A DNA stretch of 64,000 nt from IMG/VR virus record IMGVR_UViG_3300029258_002326, positions 93,266-157,265 of that record; one strand, written 5' to 3'. Positions 41,338-50,042 of this stretch are shown piece by piece (within the stretch, counting starts at the first letter, position 1; the number at the start of each line of letters is the position of its first letter). The notes beneath the pieces are model-generated. The model worked only from the letters and a program-made list of their open reading frames with translations, was not told where the DNA came from and ran no database searches. The DNA is from a virus. The translations under genes and the position numbers were made by a program.

Positions 41338-41811
41338 ATGATGCCAGGAAGGACCTGGATGTGTGCGGAGGAAATGTTGTCTCTGGCCCAACTTGAGACG
41401 GTTGAATCTGTTGACCTAGAGGAATCTATTATTCTGGGGATTGCCGAGTCGGTTGCTCTGATGTCGGTAATGATGGGCGGGGATGATAGCAGGGGGAAAT
41501 CGGTATTTGTTTTTGGTGACCTAGAGGTTGAAGTTGTAGAGAGGGATCCGCGCCAAAGCCCCTCTGGAAGAATGGACGATGTCTTCATGGCATCGAAGGG
41601 CCTATCAGAGATGGATGGTGAGATTTCTCTGGTTAATGCTTTTGCTGGTTTACTTGTCGCTGATGGATGGTCGATGCTCATAGGTAAGGTTAGATCTCCG
41701 TTGTGGATGTTTGATCACGATGAGCGAGGTATCGACGAAGTTGCAGAGGAGTACGGGGTATGCAGAGAGAAATTTACATCGGAGATGTTGTCCGCACTGA
41801 ACACGGCGTAG
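41338..41811 (+). CDS. Hypothetical acidic protein
   Basis: 157 residues; the start is uncertain, with ATGATG at 41338 but no clear ribosome-binding site. Sequence is acidic with Met-rich N-terminus, VFVFGDLEVEVVERDP and ISLVNAFAGLLVADGWSMLIG. No family recognised. It overlaps the next gene by 52 bp. Confidence 0.45.
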   Translation: MMPGRTWMCAEEMLSLAQLETVESVDLEESIILGIAESVALMSVMMGGDDSRGKSVFVFGDLEVEVVERDPRQSPSGRMDDVFMASKGLSEMDGEISLVNAFAGLLVADGWSMLIGKVRSPLWMFDHDERGIDEVAEEYGVCREKFTSEMLSALNTA

Positions 41812-42074
41812 GTGTAGTCCGAGACGTTAGGACATGGAGAGATAAGATAGAAGAGATGGAGGATGACTGGCAGGCCCAGGAGTTCTCAGCAAAGTGTCTG
41901 ACGGAGGTAGGTAAAGAGTACAGAGAGAAGTGGGTTGAGATACTTGTTGTTGTTGATGGGAAACCTATCCGGTTTCAATGGTCAGATGTTGAAGTAATGG
42001 AGGGAAGAGATGCCAAGACCAAGCCTTTCGGCGTTGTCAAAAGTCGTAAAAAGATCTCAGAAAAAGACAGCTGA
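41760..42074 (+). CDS. Hypothetical small protein, SH3-like N-terminus
   Basis: 104 residues; GAGGAGTACGGGGT before ATG. The N-terminus IYIGDVVRTEHGVGVVRDVRTW resembles the small barrel of CarD/KOW-type domains (GDxVxTxxGxGxV). The C-terminus is basic. It overlaps the next replication gene by 65 bp. Role unknown. Confidence 0.5.
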   Translation: MQREIYIGDVVRTEHGVGVVRDVRTWRDKIEEMEDDWQAQEFSAKCLTEVGKEYREKWVEILVVVDGKPIRFQWSDVEVMEGRDAKTKPFGVVKSRKKISEKDS

Positions 42075-42588
42075 TGCCCATAAAAAGAGGGCAGAAAAAA
42101 AAGCAAAAAAGAAGAAAGAGGCTCCGGCTAAAAAAGTTCTTGAGCCTATAGAATTCTCTTTAGACATGTGCGAGGGTGGACAAACCAACAAAAAGAGGTT
42201 AACCTCTACAAGAGTGCAACATTTAATGCGCGAGTGCCTAGAGGAGGCATACGGAGACACGGTTACGATACCGGGAAACAGGGAGTGGTGGGGTGCCAAG
42301 GAGCGGACCTTGGCGAAGAAGCTCCTTGAAATGTACGGATGGGAAGAAGTGGAAAGGGCGGTGCGGTACATGTGCGCGAATTGGGAGAAAATGGTCGAGG
42401 CGTCCGGTGGGACGCTTAGGGGTATCCCGACGATCAATATCCTGTTTGCATCTCGGAATATTATATTTGCAGATGCGTCGCTTCAACGTGGTTTTGTGAA
42501 GCGCAAGCGTCCGGCGAAAAAGGACATGCCAGACAAGGATTTCGATGAGTATGTCGATCCGGGGGAAGATGTTGGGCATGGTTGGTGA
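42010..42588 (+). CDS. Putative replication-associated protein
   Basis: 192 residues; ATG after GGAGGGAAGAG. A long lysine/alanine-rich start (KKTADAHKKRAEKKAKKKKEA) precedes a domain with WWGAKERTLAKKLLEMYGWEEVERAVRYMCANWEKM and GTLRGIPTINILFASRNIIF. That helical arrangement resembles phage proteins encoded directly before helicase-loader genes, where they take the place of replication initiators. The adjacency to loader and helicase supports such a role, but the call is inference. Confidence 0.5.
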   Translation: MPRPSLSALSKVVKRSQKKTADAHKKRAEKKAKKKKEAPAKKVLEPIEFSLDMCEGGQTNKKRLTSTRVQHLMRECLEEAYGDTVTIPGNREWWGAKERTLAKKLLEMYGWEEVERAVRYMCANWEKMVEASGGTLRGIPTINILFASRNIIFADASLQRGFVKRKRPAKKDMPDKDFDEYVDPGEDVGHGW

Positions 42589-42593
42589 GAAAA

Positions 42594-43238
42594 ATGGAGG
42601 AGTCTCGACATAGGAGAGCGCTGACTGGATCAGACATGCGACGGATGAGAATCCCGAAGCGGTATTGGTCCGTGACGTTCGATGACATCTCAGAATCAGT
42701 TATTGACGGAAAAAGTGCCAAGGATCTCGCGAGGGATTATATCCTATCAGCTAGCGAGAACGTGGCTAATGGGGTTGGCCTTATGCTATGGGGTCCAAAC
42801 GGCACAGGTAAGACGTCTATGGCTGTTGTTATTGCTAAGGAGTTGAGGCGACAGTTCCATGCAGTTCTGTTTGTGCAAGCATCTGCATTAAGGGGCTCTG
42901 TGATCTCGAACGAAATGTTCGATGATCAAGAGACTTTGTGGCAGCGTGCGTGCAGTGTTGCTGTTTTGGTTATAGATGACCTGGGCAAGGGGACTCAGGA
43001 TAAGACGGGGTTTGGGGAGCGTATGATTGACGACTTGATTCGTGCGCGTAACTCGAACCAGCTCGTGACCATAATTACGACCAATATGAGCGTTAAGGGT
43101 GAGAATAATGCTCTCTCGACATCGCTCAAGGCGTCGACGATGCACTCTTTGAAAGAGCATGTGGTCCCGGTGCGTGTTGCGGGTGGGAATAAGCGAGTTA
43201 AAGCAAGGATACAAGTTGAGAGCGAAAACAGGGTTTAA
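42594..43238 (+). CDS. DnaC-like helicase loader (AAA+ ATPase)
   Basis: 214 residues from the ATG at 42594 (GGTGAGAA upstream). Walker A is GPNGTGKTS at about residues 69-77, Walker B is VLVIDDLGKG, and sensor-1 region TIITTNMS follows, all standard for DnaC/IstB-type loaders. It would place the replicative helicase at the origin using ATP. The helicase gene begins 11 bp after its stop. Length is near the family's usual 220-260. Confidence 0.85.
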   Translation: MEESRHRRALTGSDMRRMRIPKRYWSVTFDDISESVIDGKSAKDLARDYILSASENVANGVGLMLWGPNGTGKTSMAVVIAKELRRQFHAVLFVQASALRGSVISNEMFDDQETLWQRACSVAVLVIDDLGKGTQDKTGFGERMIDDLIRARNSNQLVTIITTNMSVKGENNALSTSLKASTMHSLKEHVVPVRVAGGNKRVKARIQVESENRV

Positions 43239-43249
43239 AGGGGCAAAAT

Positions 43250-45859
43250 ATGATGAATGCTGCCGATGTCGGCAACGGAAGGGTTCCGCCTTCTAACCGA
43301 GAAGCTGAACGCAAAATCCTGGGTAGCGTACTGTTGGATAATTCGGTTTTGGAAACCGTGGCAACGATAATCGAGCCGTCCGACTTTTTCTTCGAAACCC
43401 ATAAGATTATATACAAGGCAATGGAGCGTGTATCCAAGGGCGGCATGCCAGTGGATCACGTTACCCTTGGCCACGAGATGATGAAGACCGGAGAGCTTTC
43501 CAAGGCGGGGGGTGCTGTCGAGCTGATGGATCTGGCCGATAATATTTCGGCGGCGGCGAATGCAGAGCATTACTCCAAGATTGTGAGAGAGCTGTCAGGG
43601 GTCAGGAACGTCATCCATGCTGCTCGCATTGTCGTAGAGGCAGGGTTCTCAAGCGGAGACGCCCTGCATGTGACAGAGGCGTTAGAGGGCCTAGCGCTGG
43701 CTACCAGGGATCTTGAGAAATCTAACATGCCGATGAGTCTGTTGGGCATGGGTGATCAGGTTCTTGAGTCGTACGGCAAGGTGGCAAGTGGGTTCAGGGG
43801 GATCCCTCTGCCTTGGAAATCGCTGGATGATATGACAGCGGGGTTGTGGCCTAAAACATTGACGATGTTCGTGGCCCGCCCCGGCACAGGGAAATGCCTA
43901 CATGCCCGCACATTAACCTACATCAAGAAGACTGGACAATACAAGACCATAGAGCAGGTTGTCAAGGATAGAGACGACGTTCTCACCCGAAAGTCTAATG
44001 GTTCTATTGTGGGTGTTACTCCTGATGCTTGGCTGGATATGGGGACAAAGGAGTGTATGAAGGTCCGCTTTTATAGCGGGCGGGAGATGTCTCAGACCCC
44101 AGAGCATCCAGTGATGACGGTAGACGGGTGGAAGCGGACGGACGAACTTAAGATCGGCGATTACGCTGAGGCGGTGGGTATTGTTCCTGAGCCTGAGATG
44201 GCGTTTAAGGTAGGTGACAATGAGTCGATGCTCATTGCTGCAATGTTGGCTGATGGAGGTGTGACCCAGGATGTACCTACGTTTACAAAAAGAGATCAGG
44301 CGATTGTGAGTTTTGTGCGTGAGGCAGTGTCATATCATGGTTGTGAGCTTGTTCCGATGATAAAGGGCAAAGACGACGGTCGTTACAGGGTGAAAGGTGG
44401 TCGTAATTTTTGGAAGAAATGGGACGAGTGGGGATGCTGTAGATCGCTATCAAAGAACAAGGTGATTCCTGATAGAGTGTTCCAGTATGACAACGAATCC
44501 TTGGCCAAGTTCCTTGGTATGCTCTGGAGCTGCGATGGTTCGTTTCCTGTTGGTAAAAATGGCTATTGCACTATCGAGATAGGTCTTGCCTCCAAGGAGA
44601 TGGTTGAGCAGATACAGAGGTTGTTTTTAAGGTTCGGAATACACGGCGGAATCAGGTACAAGAGATCGAAGTGTCAGACGGGCGTATTCGATAGTTGGAT
44701 ATACAAGGTCTATGCGACTTCGTATGAGCGTTTCAAGGAGCAGATACCGATAGTTGGCGAGAAGGCGGAGAAGGCTCGTTTGCTGAAAAATGCTAAGAAT
44801 CCGAACGTTGATAACATTCCGATTACTCCGAAGTTGAAAGCGGAGATACTTCACATTGTTGAAGGGTTTCATGAGAGCGGGCGAGTACGTCGCTATGAGC
44901 AGATGTCGCGTGAGCTTGGGATGACGGTGCGGATCAGCGCGAACAAGCTCTACAGGAGGAACACAGTAAGCAGGCGCATATTCCGTGCGTTTGTCGATGC
45001 TTTTGACGCCAAGCATCTTGAGCATCTGCTGGTTAATCACTGGGATCGCATTGAATCCATAGAGGACGACGGCGTTCACAGGGTGTTCGATTTAACAGTA
45101 ATGGACGGGCATGCCTATGTTGCAAACGACATGGTTGTTCACAACACGTTTGTGGCTATCATTGCTGCTCGCCATGCTTGGTTATGTGGCAAGCGGGTTC
45201 TTCTTGTCTCTCCTGAGATGTCCAAGGAGGAGATTGCAGAGCGGTTTTTTGTCATCCATTCCTGTGTTTCGTACAAACGTTTAATCTCTGGCGAATTGTC
45301 TGATTTCGAGCTACCCCAACTGGAGAGGACGGTAGAGAGTCTTAGTGCTGTTGCGTCCCATCCATCGGAGAATCTCTGGATAATGGACGAAGAGGATGAC
45401 ATATCCCCGGCTGGGATAGACTCTGCGATCAGGGCCACGGACGCGGAGTGCGTAGTCGTGGATTCAGTCTACGATTTGCATATTAAGGGCGACAGGCGAG
45501 AGAGGACGATAGCGGGCGTAGAGTGGCTCAAGAGGTCATGTAAGAGGGGCAACTATGCAGCGGTTGGTTATTCACAACAAAACAGGTCGGCGGAACTTTC
45601 GGAGAAAAAGGGCGGCGGGGCCAGGCTTGGAACGATAGCGAATGCGGATGAAGTTGGCCAGGATGCCCATACAGTGATTGCCCTTGAGCAGACCAAGGAT
45701 GACAAGGACGACGGCATTCTCAAAATGAAGCCGATAAAGATCCGGCGTGGTCAGTTTAAGAGGGATTCGATTTCCATCCGGTGGGATTTTGACAAGATGG
45801 TGTACGACGAGATGCCAGAAGAAGAGGATGACTACAAGGACGAGGCTACGTCGTTTTAG
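43250..45859 (+). CDS. dnaB: Replicative DNA helicase DnaB with intein
   Basis: 869 residues; after removing a 417-residue intein the protein is 452 residues, normal for DnaB. N-terminal domain: PPSNREAERKILGSVLLDNSVLE. The P-loop ARPGTGK (209-215) is split from its Thr (633) by the intein. Downstream: VLLVSPEMSKEEIAERFF, Walker B VVVDSVYDL (~737-745), GYSQQNRSAE and the arginine-rich VIALEQTKDD...KPIKIRRGQF end. It unwinds DNA at the phage fork as a hexamer, loaded by the upstream AAA+ protein. Without splicing, ATP binding would be abolished. Confidence 0.93.
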   Translation: MMNAADVGNGRVPPSNREAERKILGSVLLDNSVLETVATIIEPSDFFFETHKIIYKAMERVSKGGMPVDHVTLGHEMMKTGELSKAGGAVELMDLADNISAAANAEHYSKIVRELSGVRNVIHAARIVVEAGFSSGDALHVTEALEGLALATRDLEKSNMPMSLLGMGDQVLESYGKVASGFRGIPLPWKSLDDMTAGLWPKTLTMFVARPGTGKCLHARTLTYIKKTGQYKTIEQVVKDRDDVLTRKSNGSIVGVTPDAWLDMGTKECMKVRFYSGREMSQTPEHPVMTVDGWKRTDELKIGDYAEAVGIVPEPEMAFKVGDNESMLIAAMLADGGVTQDVPTFTKRDQAIVSFVREAVSYHGCELVPMIKGKDDGRYRVKGGRNFWKKWDEWGCCRSLSKNKVIPDRVFQYDNESLAKFLGMLWSCDGSFPVGKNGYCTIEIGLASKEMVEQIQRLFLRFGIHGGIRYKRSKCQTGVFDSWIYKVYATSYERFKEQIPIVGEKAEKARLLKNAKNPNVDNIPITPKLKAEILHIVEGFHESGRVRRYEQMSRELGMTVRISANKLYRRNTVSRRIFRAFVDAFDAKHLEHLLVNHWDRIESIEDDGVHRVFDLTVMDGHAYVANDMVVHNTFVAIIAARHAWLCGKRVLLVSPEMSKEEIAERFFVIHSCVSYKRLISGELSDFELPQLERTVESLSAVASHPSENLWIMDEEDDISPAGIDSAIRATDAECVVVDSVYDLHIKGDRRERTIAGVEWLKRSCKRGNYAAVGYSQQNRSAELSEKKGGGARLGTIANADEVGQDAHTVIALEQTKDDKDDGILKMKPIKIRRGQFKRDSISIRWDFDKMVYDEMPEEEDDYKDEATSF
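43895..45145 (+). other. Intein in DnaB P-loop with LAGLIDADG homing endonuclease
   Basis: 417 codons. First residue Cys (CLHARTLTYIKK), block B TPEHPVMTVDGWKRTDELKIGDY with the conserved His, and C-terminal block VHRVFDLTVMDGHAYVANDMVVHN ending in His-Asn, followed by extein Thr. Two LAGLIDADG-type helices are seen: LIAAMLADGG (~residue 330 of the precursor) and FLGMLWSCDGS (~421), so it is a full-size, potentially mobile intein. Both splice-junction residues are present, so splicing should work. Confidence 0.92.
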
Positions 45860-45871
45860 AAAGACGAACTG

Positions 45872-46005
45872 TTGACAAAACAACAGTGGATGTGTACTCC
45901 ATAGGTGCCAGACGACGTCTGGTTACAAGCAAAACATAGAACAAAACAGAAAAACAGAAAAACAGAGAAACAGAGAACCTAGTAGAAAGGCAAGGGTAAC
46001 AAAAG
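45872..46005 (+). promoter_or_regulatory. ssb promoter and A-rich leader
   Basis: TTGACA (45872), 17-bp spacer, weak TACTCC (45895). The leader then has a CCAGAC-GAC-GTCTGG hairpin (45908-45922) followed by ~75 bases that are nearly free of T and carry repeated ACAGAAAA units. The layout resembles the T4 gene 32 leader, where the SSB binds its own mRNA to stop translation. Confidence 0.55.
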
Positions 46006-46887
46006 ATGTTAGGAAACTTTGGTTCAGTTGGCTGGGACAATATGCCGGAGGATGACTACGGCGGTGGCGAAGGAGGATTAAGCGATGATTGGGAAAAGGA
46101 GCGGCTTTATAAATTCCGTTTCCGGATGAATTACACGGCGAATAATCCGATTAACCCTGGGCGACCAGTGACGCATAGAGTTCTTATTCTTGATGCGGCG
46201 CCGTTCTGCTTCTTCGAGCACGGGCTGTACAACTATCGTCAGTATACGAAGGCGTACAATACAATCTGTCTCAAGAAGAACAATCTTGGCGATGTTTGCC
46301 CTATTTGTGAGGATGGCAGTTGGCCGCGTTTCATGGGGATGCTTTCGATAATTGATCTCGGCCAGGTCGAGTACAAAGACAAAGAAATGATCCTGCATCA
46401 CCGAACTTGGAAGAACAAACAAGGCGAGACGAAAGAGTCGAGCTTTGAGAGAAAAATGTTAGCGGCGGCAAAAGGGAATAACGAGACTCCTGGTCCGCTT
46501 ATGAAATTACAATGGGAGTCTGAGAAGCGCGGAGGCACCCTGGAGGGAACCGTCTGGGACGCCACAAGGACTGGCAAGAAGGAAGATGGTGTCGGAGCCA
46601 AGTGGGACTATATCGACAGGGTTGCTCCTGAAGAATACGTTAGCTACCTCCAGAGATTCGGTGCTCCTGAAGATGTCAATGTTAAGACGATTGGCGATGA
46701 GTTTGCAGAAGGGGACAAGTCTGGCTGGCTTGAGGTCTGTAAGGTCCAGGATGTGAATGTTCTTAGGAGCATGGTAGGCGGACACAGCGGCGGAAATGAC
46801 GGTGGTCAAAAAGGCGGCCAGGGAAGTACAGAGGGTGCAGGGTATGATGACGGCACTCCTCCGGACGATCCAGATATTCCTTTTTGA
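46006..46887 (+). CDS. ssb: Single-stranded DNA-binding protein (gp32-like)
   Basis: 293 residues. The C-terminus is a Gly-rich linker leading to an acidic tip, DDPDIPF, the classic SSB interaction peptide. The core has aromatic-rich strands (HRVLILDAAPFCFFEHGLYNYRQYTKAY) and a CLKKNNLGDVCPICEDG cysteine cluster, as in gp32-type SSBs that hold zinc. It lies between helicase genes, has its own promoter, and overlaps the next gene by one base (TGATG). It would coat single strands in replication and recombination. Confidence 0.8.
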   Translation: MLGNFGSVGWDNMPEDDYGGGEGGLSDDWEKERLYKFRFRMNYTANNPINPGRPVTHRVLILDAAPFCFFEHGLYNYRQYTKAYNTICLKKNNLGDVCPICEDGSWPRFMGMLSIIDLGQVEYKDKEMILHHRTWKNKQGETKESSFERKMLAAAKGNNETPGPLMKLQWESEKRGGTLEGTVWDATRTGKKEDGVGAKWDYIDRVAPEEYVSYLQRFGAPEDVNVKTIGDEFAEGDKSGWLEVCKVQDVNVLRSMVGGHSGGNDGGQKGGQGSTEGAGYDDGTPPDDPDIPF

Positions 46888-47369
46888 TGGGCGACGATGC
46901 AACCAGAGCCAAGGCGTGCTTCAAGTGCGGCGAGGTCAAATTGTTGGCTGAGTTCTATAGGCATAGGGCGATGCTTGATGGGTATTTGAACAAGTGCAAA
47001 GTTTGTACGAAAAAAGATGTCGCTAAGCACCGTGAAGAGAACCTCGAAAAGATTCGCGATTATGATGTCCAGAGGGCAAAGTTGCCTCACCGCAAGGAGA
47101 AGGCTAAGCGGGTTTTAAAGGAATGGCGCGAGAATAACCCTGATAAGGTTAAGGAGCAGCGAGAGCGTTATCCAGAGAGGGTCCGTGCTAGGAACATTGT
47201 ATACAATGCTATTCGATCTGGCAAGTTGACCAAGCAGCCTTGTGAGAAGTGTGGTGAGGCAGTTGCCGAAGCGCATCATGAAGATTACTCACGTCCGTTG
47301 GATGTAAATTGGCTGTGTAAGAAACACCATGTAGAGCGACAGGCTGAGATAGACAAGCTAGAAAGCTGA
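46887..47369 (+). CDS. HNH-type zinc protein, possible homing endonuclease
   Basis: 160 residues; start ATG overlaps the ssb stop (TGATG). N-terminal CFKCGEVKLLAEFYRHRAMLDGYLNKCKVC zinc pair, then a long basic helix, and a C-terminal CEKCGEAVAEAHHEDYSRPLDVNWLCKKHHVE, a typical phage HNH-like treble-clef with A-H-H-E-D and C-x-x-H-H. Such proteins are free-standing homing endonucleases or nicking enzymes; the helical centre could bind DNA. Cutting activity is not certain since the canonical N is not clear. Confidence 0.75.
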   Translation: MGDDATRAKACFKCGEVKLLAEFYRHRAMLDGYLNKCKVCTKKDVAKHREENLEKIRDYDVQRAKLPHRKEKAKRVLKEWRENNPDKVKEQRERYPERVRARNIVYNAIRSGKLTKQPCEKCGEAVAEAHHEDYSRPLDVNWLCKKHHVERQAEIDKLES

Positions 47370-47392
47370 TTGCTGAATGACTGGAGTGCGAG

Positions 47393-48928
47393 ATGGAAGT
47401 AGTTGTTGACGGATTAGTGTGGATGAAAACGGGAGACTTGACGTCTCGCAATCTAGAGAACATTCGGCGAGAGCTTACTATTGTACCAAGAAAAACCACC
47501 GATATTGACGGGGCTGAAGATCCCGATCCCATATTCATGTTCAGGGACGATGATGATCGAGGGATGATCGGCGTTCCGAGGGGGTATTACCTTGCTCGGA
47601 AAAGCTCCGAGCATGACGAGATTGTGAATGTGTCCTACGGCAAGAAGATGCGGGATCTCAAGACCCGATTCAGTGCTACAGGGCCATACGTGGAGCAGGA
47701 GACGGCCATCTCGGCGTTGATGTCCGAACTGGAGGGCAAGCGCTGGGGTGGTGTCCTGCTGCGCGGAGCACCCGGCTTCGGCAAGACGATCTTGGCCATT
47801 GAATTCGCCAGGCGAGTAGGTAGAAAAACACTGATTTTGGTTCACAAAGAGTTCCTTTTGCGACAGTGGAGGGAGCGCCTAGAGTGGCAGCTTCCCGGCG
47901 TTAGGATCGGGCTGATACGCCAGAACAAGTGTGAATATGATCAGATAGAGGCGACCGGTCAGGAGCCGGATTTTGTAATTGGAATGCTTCAATCACTGTC
48001 GAGGGGCATGGACGGGAAGAAGTATCCTGATGCAATGTGGAGGTCGTTTGGACTCGTCATCTCTGACGAAACACACAGGGTTGGAGCGGGGTCGTGGGCG
48101 TCCATTATCCCTAGTTTCACCTCTGCGTACAGACTTGGCTTAACGGCGACTCCGAGGCGCAAGGACGGCGCTGAGGATGTCTTCTTTATGAACATCTCCA
48201 AGGTTACATATTCTGCCAAGTCGAAAATGATGATGCCAAAGCTCCGGAGGGTGATTACCCCGACGAAGTTGAAGCCAATTGTTAGAGGCAATTATCGCGT
48301 GAGTACAGACAACCTGAACAGTGCTCAGGTTATCAATCAGATTGCTGCGGACGAATTCCGGAGTCGACAGATTGTTGACGATATTGTGAAGGGCGTAGCT
48401 GCTGGCAGGAAGATCCTGGTAGTGAGTGAGCGCTTAGAGCATCTGAGGAAGATGTCGAGGGATCTGATAAGCGCGTTGTTCGATATGAAGCTCCCGTTTG
48501 ATCCAAGGGTCGATTATTACACTGGCCAGTGGTTCACGAGCGAGCGATGGGAAAAGAGTGGCAAAGGGCACAAAAGGGGTGATTTCAAAATGAAGACCAG
48601 GACGGAGGCTGAGCTTAAGGTGGCCGAGCGTGCAAACGTGATCTTCTGCACATCTCAAATGATGAGCGAAGGTCTCGATGTTACCGCGTCGGATGTGCTG
48701 GTTATGGCAACTCCGATTAGTGACATCGTCCAGCTCGTCGGGAGGGTCCAGCGATGGTGCTTTCCTGAAGAGGGGAAATGCGAGCGGTTGTGTGCCTGGA
48801 GAGCGGGGAAGTGCAAGGGTAAGCCAGACCCGATAGTCGTCGATGTTATCGATGAGAACATTCCCCAGCTGAAGCGCAAGTGGATAAGGCGTCAGAGTTT
48901 TTACAAGAAGAACGGCGCTATGAAATAA
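47393..48928 (+). CDS. UvsW/XPB-like SF2 helicase
   Basis: 511 residues; ATG after GGAGTGCGAG. Motifs: I GAPGFGKTILA (~126), Ia LVHKEFLLRQW, II ISDETHR (~224, DETH form), III LGLTATPRRKDG (~250), IV ILVVSERLEHLRKM, V VIFCTSQMMSEGLDV, VI DIVQLVGRVQR. Order and spacing fit phage UvsW-type helicases that remodel forks and recombination intermediates. A Cys-containing insertion near the C-terminus (CERLCAWRAGKC) is unusual. It works with the SSB and RecA genes nearby. Confidence 0.88.
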   Translation: MEVVVDGLVWMKTGDLTSRNLENIRRELTIVPRKTTDIDGAEDPDPIFMFRDDDDRGMIGVPRGYYLARKSSEHDEIVNVSYGKKMRDLKTRFSATGPYVEQETAISALMSELEGKRWGGVLLRGAPGFGKTILAIEFARRVGRKTLILVHKEFLLRQWRERLEWQLPGVRIGLIRQNKCEYDQIEATGQEPDFVIGMLQSLSRGMDGKKYPDAMWRSFGLVISDETHRVGAGSWASIIPSFTSAYRLGLTATPRRKDGAEDVFFMNISKVTYSAKSKMMMPKLRRVITPTKLKPIVRGNYRVSTDNLNSAQVINQIAADEFRSRQIVDDIVKGVAAGRKILVVSERLEHLRKMSRDLISALFDMKLPFDPRVDYYTGQWFTSERWEKSGKGHKRGDFKMKTRTEAELKVAERANVIFCTSQMMSEGLDVTASDVLVMATPISDIVQLVGRVQRWCFPEEGKCERLCAWRAGKCKGKPDPIVVDVIDENIPQLKRKWIRRQSFYKKNGAMK

Positions 48929-48938
48929 CGGAGGACGC

Positions 48939-49496
48939 ATGGCGAGCGGATCAAAAGGAGAGGAACCTGAAAAACGAGATAGAAGCGAGTATTTGCAAGC
49001 CTATTACAAAGAGCGCAGAGACGAGCTTTCTGCGGCAAAGAAGCGCCGCTATGAGGAAGATCCGGAATATCGTCAGAGGGCCAAGGAAGCTGCCCAGCGT
49101 GCCCGAATCCGACGCAAAGAGGAGCGCAGGAGAAAGATTGAGTCAGGCGAGATAGTCCCAGCTAATAGATCCGCTCCTAGAAAGCCTGAGACGGTGATCG
49201 TGGGCGGCGAGAAGCTGACAGCCTACACCGTTACGATAGCGGCTCGAATGATACTGAGATCTGTGGATACGATTAATTATTGGACGCGTATCGGAGTTTT
49301 TCCCGAGACGCCTATCCGGTCTTCTCGCGGGGATCGGTTATACACCGATGGCATGATACTAGCGGTGAAGGTTGCAGTTGCAAGAAGGGGTAAAGTCGCG
49401 AGTTCCGATAGCACGTTCAAATCCGAAATAGAGGAGGCGTGGAGAGAGCTTGGGGTTTACGAGGCGGAGTTGAAAAATGAAGACGAGAATAGTTGA
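48939..49496 (+). CDS. MerR-like winged-helix DNA-binding protein
   Basis: 185 residues; start behind GGAGGACGC. The N-terminal 80 residues are a highly charged helix (EYLQAYYKERRDELSAAKKRRYEE). Residues ~95-140, TAYTVTIAARMILRSVDTINYWTRIGVFPETPIRSSRGDRLYT, resemble MerR-type helix-turn-helix (usual form YT..eaA..lG.s..Ti..W...G.iP....rs.rGyRlYt). It is probably a sequence-specific DNA-binding protein, regulator or excisionase-like. Overlaps the next gene by 20 bp. Confidence 0.6.
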   Translation: MASGSKGEEPEKRDRSEYLQAYYKERRDELSAAKKRRYEEDPEYRQRAKEAAQRARIRRKEERRRKIESGEIVPANRSAPRKPETVIVGGEKLTAYTVTIAARMILRSVDTINYWTRIGVFPETPIRSSRGDRLYTDGMILAVKVAVARRGKVASSDSTFKSEIEEAWRELGVYEAELKNEDENS

Positions 49497-50037
49497 CGGC
49501 AAGGATTCGACACTGGTCACAGTGACGAACCGAGGAGGCAATCAGAAGTTGGTGAAAGAATACGTGTACGATGCCGGTAAACCGGTTGAGCAGACTGCTG
49601 AGGACACGGACGATCTCGTCGTGTCGATGGGTCGGACTATTTCACTTGGTAATTTTGAGTTTTCGAGAGTCAACATGGGCATAAGGATCGGGTTGCACAA
49701 CCCGAACTCGGACGAGCGACATCTTGCCCATGCCATGATGATCGAGGGGGTCAAGCATGTCCTCGACAGAGAGGAGGCGTCGGTCAGAGGGCAAGACGTC
49801 ATTAAGAAGCCGTTTCCGAAGCTGGACGGGTTTGGCGTGAAGCGGTCTGTGTGGCTTGAGTACGGCCTTACCATCAAGGGTGAGGGGATGGATAGCTTCA
49901 AGGTCGACGTGGCGCTGTCGAGGCACGTGGGCGACAAAGATTCAATCGAGCAAACTATACATGAACTCTCTGAGGAGATTGGTGTTAGGATAGGCGAAGA
50001 AGCGGACATTATCCGCAATCCTGAAAAACGAACTTAA
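49477..50037 (+). CDS. Hypothetical protein, stop within operator
   Basis: 186 residues. Beta-rich middle (VSMGRTISLGNFEFSRVNMGIRIGLHNPNSDERHLAHAMM, SVWLEYGLTIKGEGMDSFKVDVALSRHVGD) with a helical C-terminus (SIEQTIHELSEEIGVRIGEEA). The pattern S-x-x-x-I-x-L-G-N-F-E-x-x-x-V recurs in phage proteins of unknown role. Its TAA lies within operator site 8. Confidence 0.5.
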   Translation: MKTRIVDGKDSTLVTVTNRGGNQKLVKEYVYDAGKPVEQTAEDTDDLVVSMGRTISLGNFEFSRVNMGIRIGLHNPNSDERHLAHAMMIEGVKHVLDREEASVRGQDVIKKPFPKLDGFGVKRSVWLEYGLTIKGEGMDSFKVDVALSRHVGDKDSIEQTIHELSEEIGVRIGEEADIIRNPEKRT

Positions 50038-50042
50038 GTTCG
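50029..50042. promoter_or_regulatory. Dispersed operator palindrome (site 8)
   Basis: CGAACTTAAGTTCG, symmetric TTAA centre that contains the stop codon of the preceding gene. It begins the 235-bp gap before the Hsp20-like gene. Confidence 0.75.
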
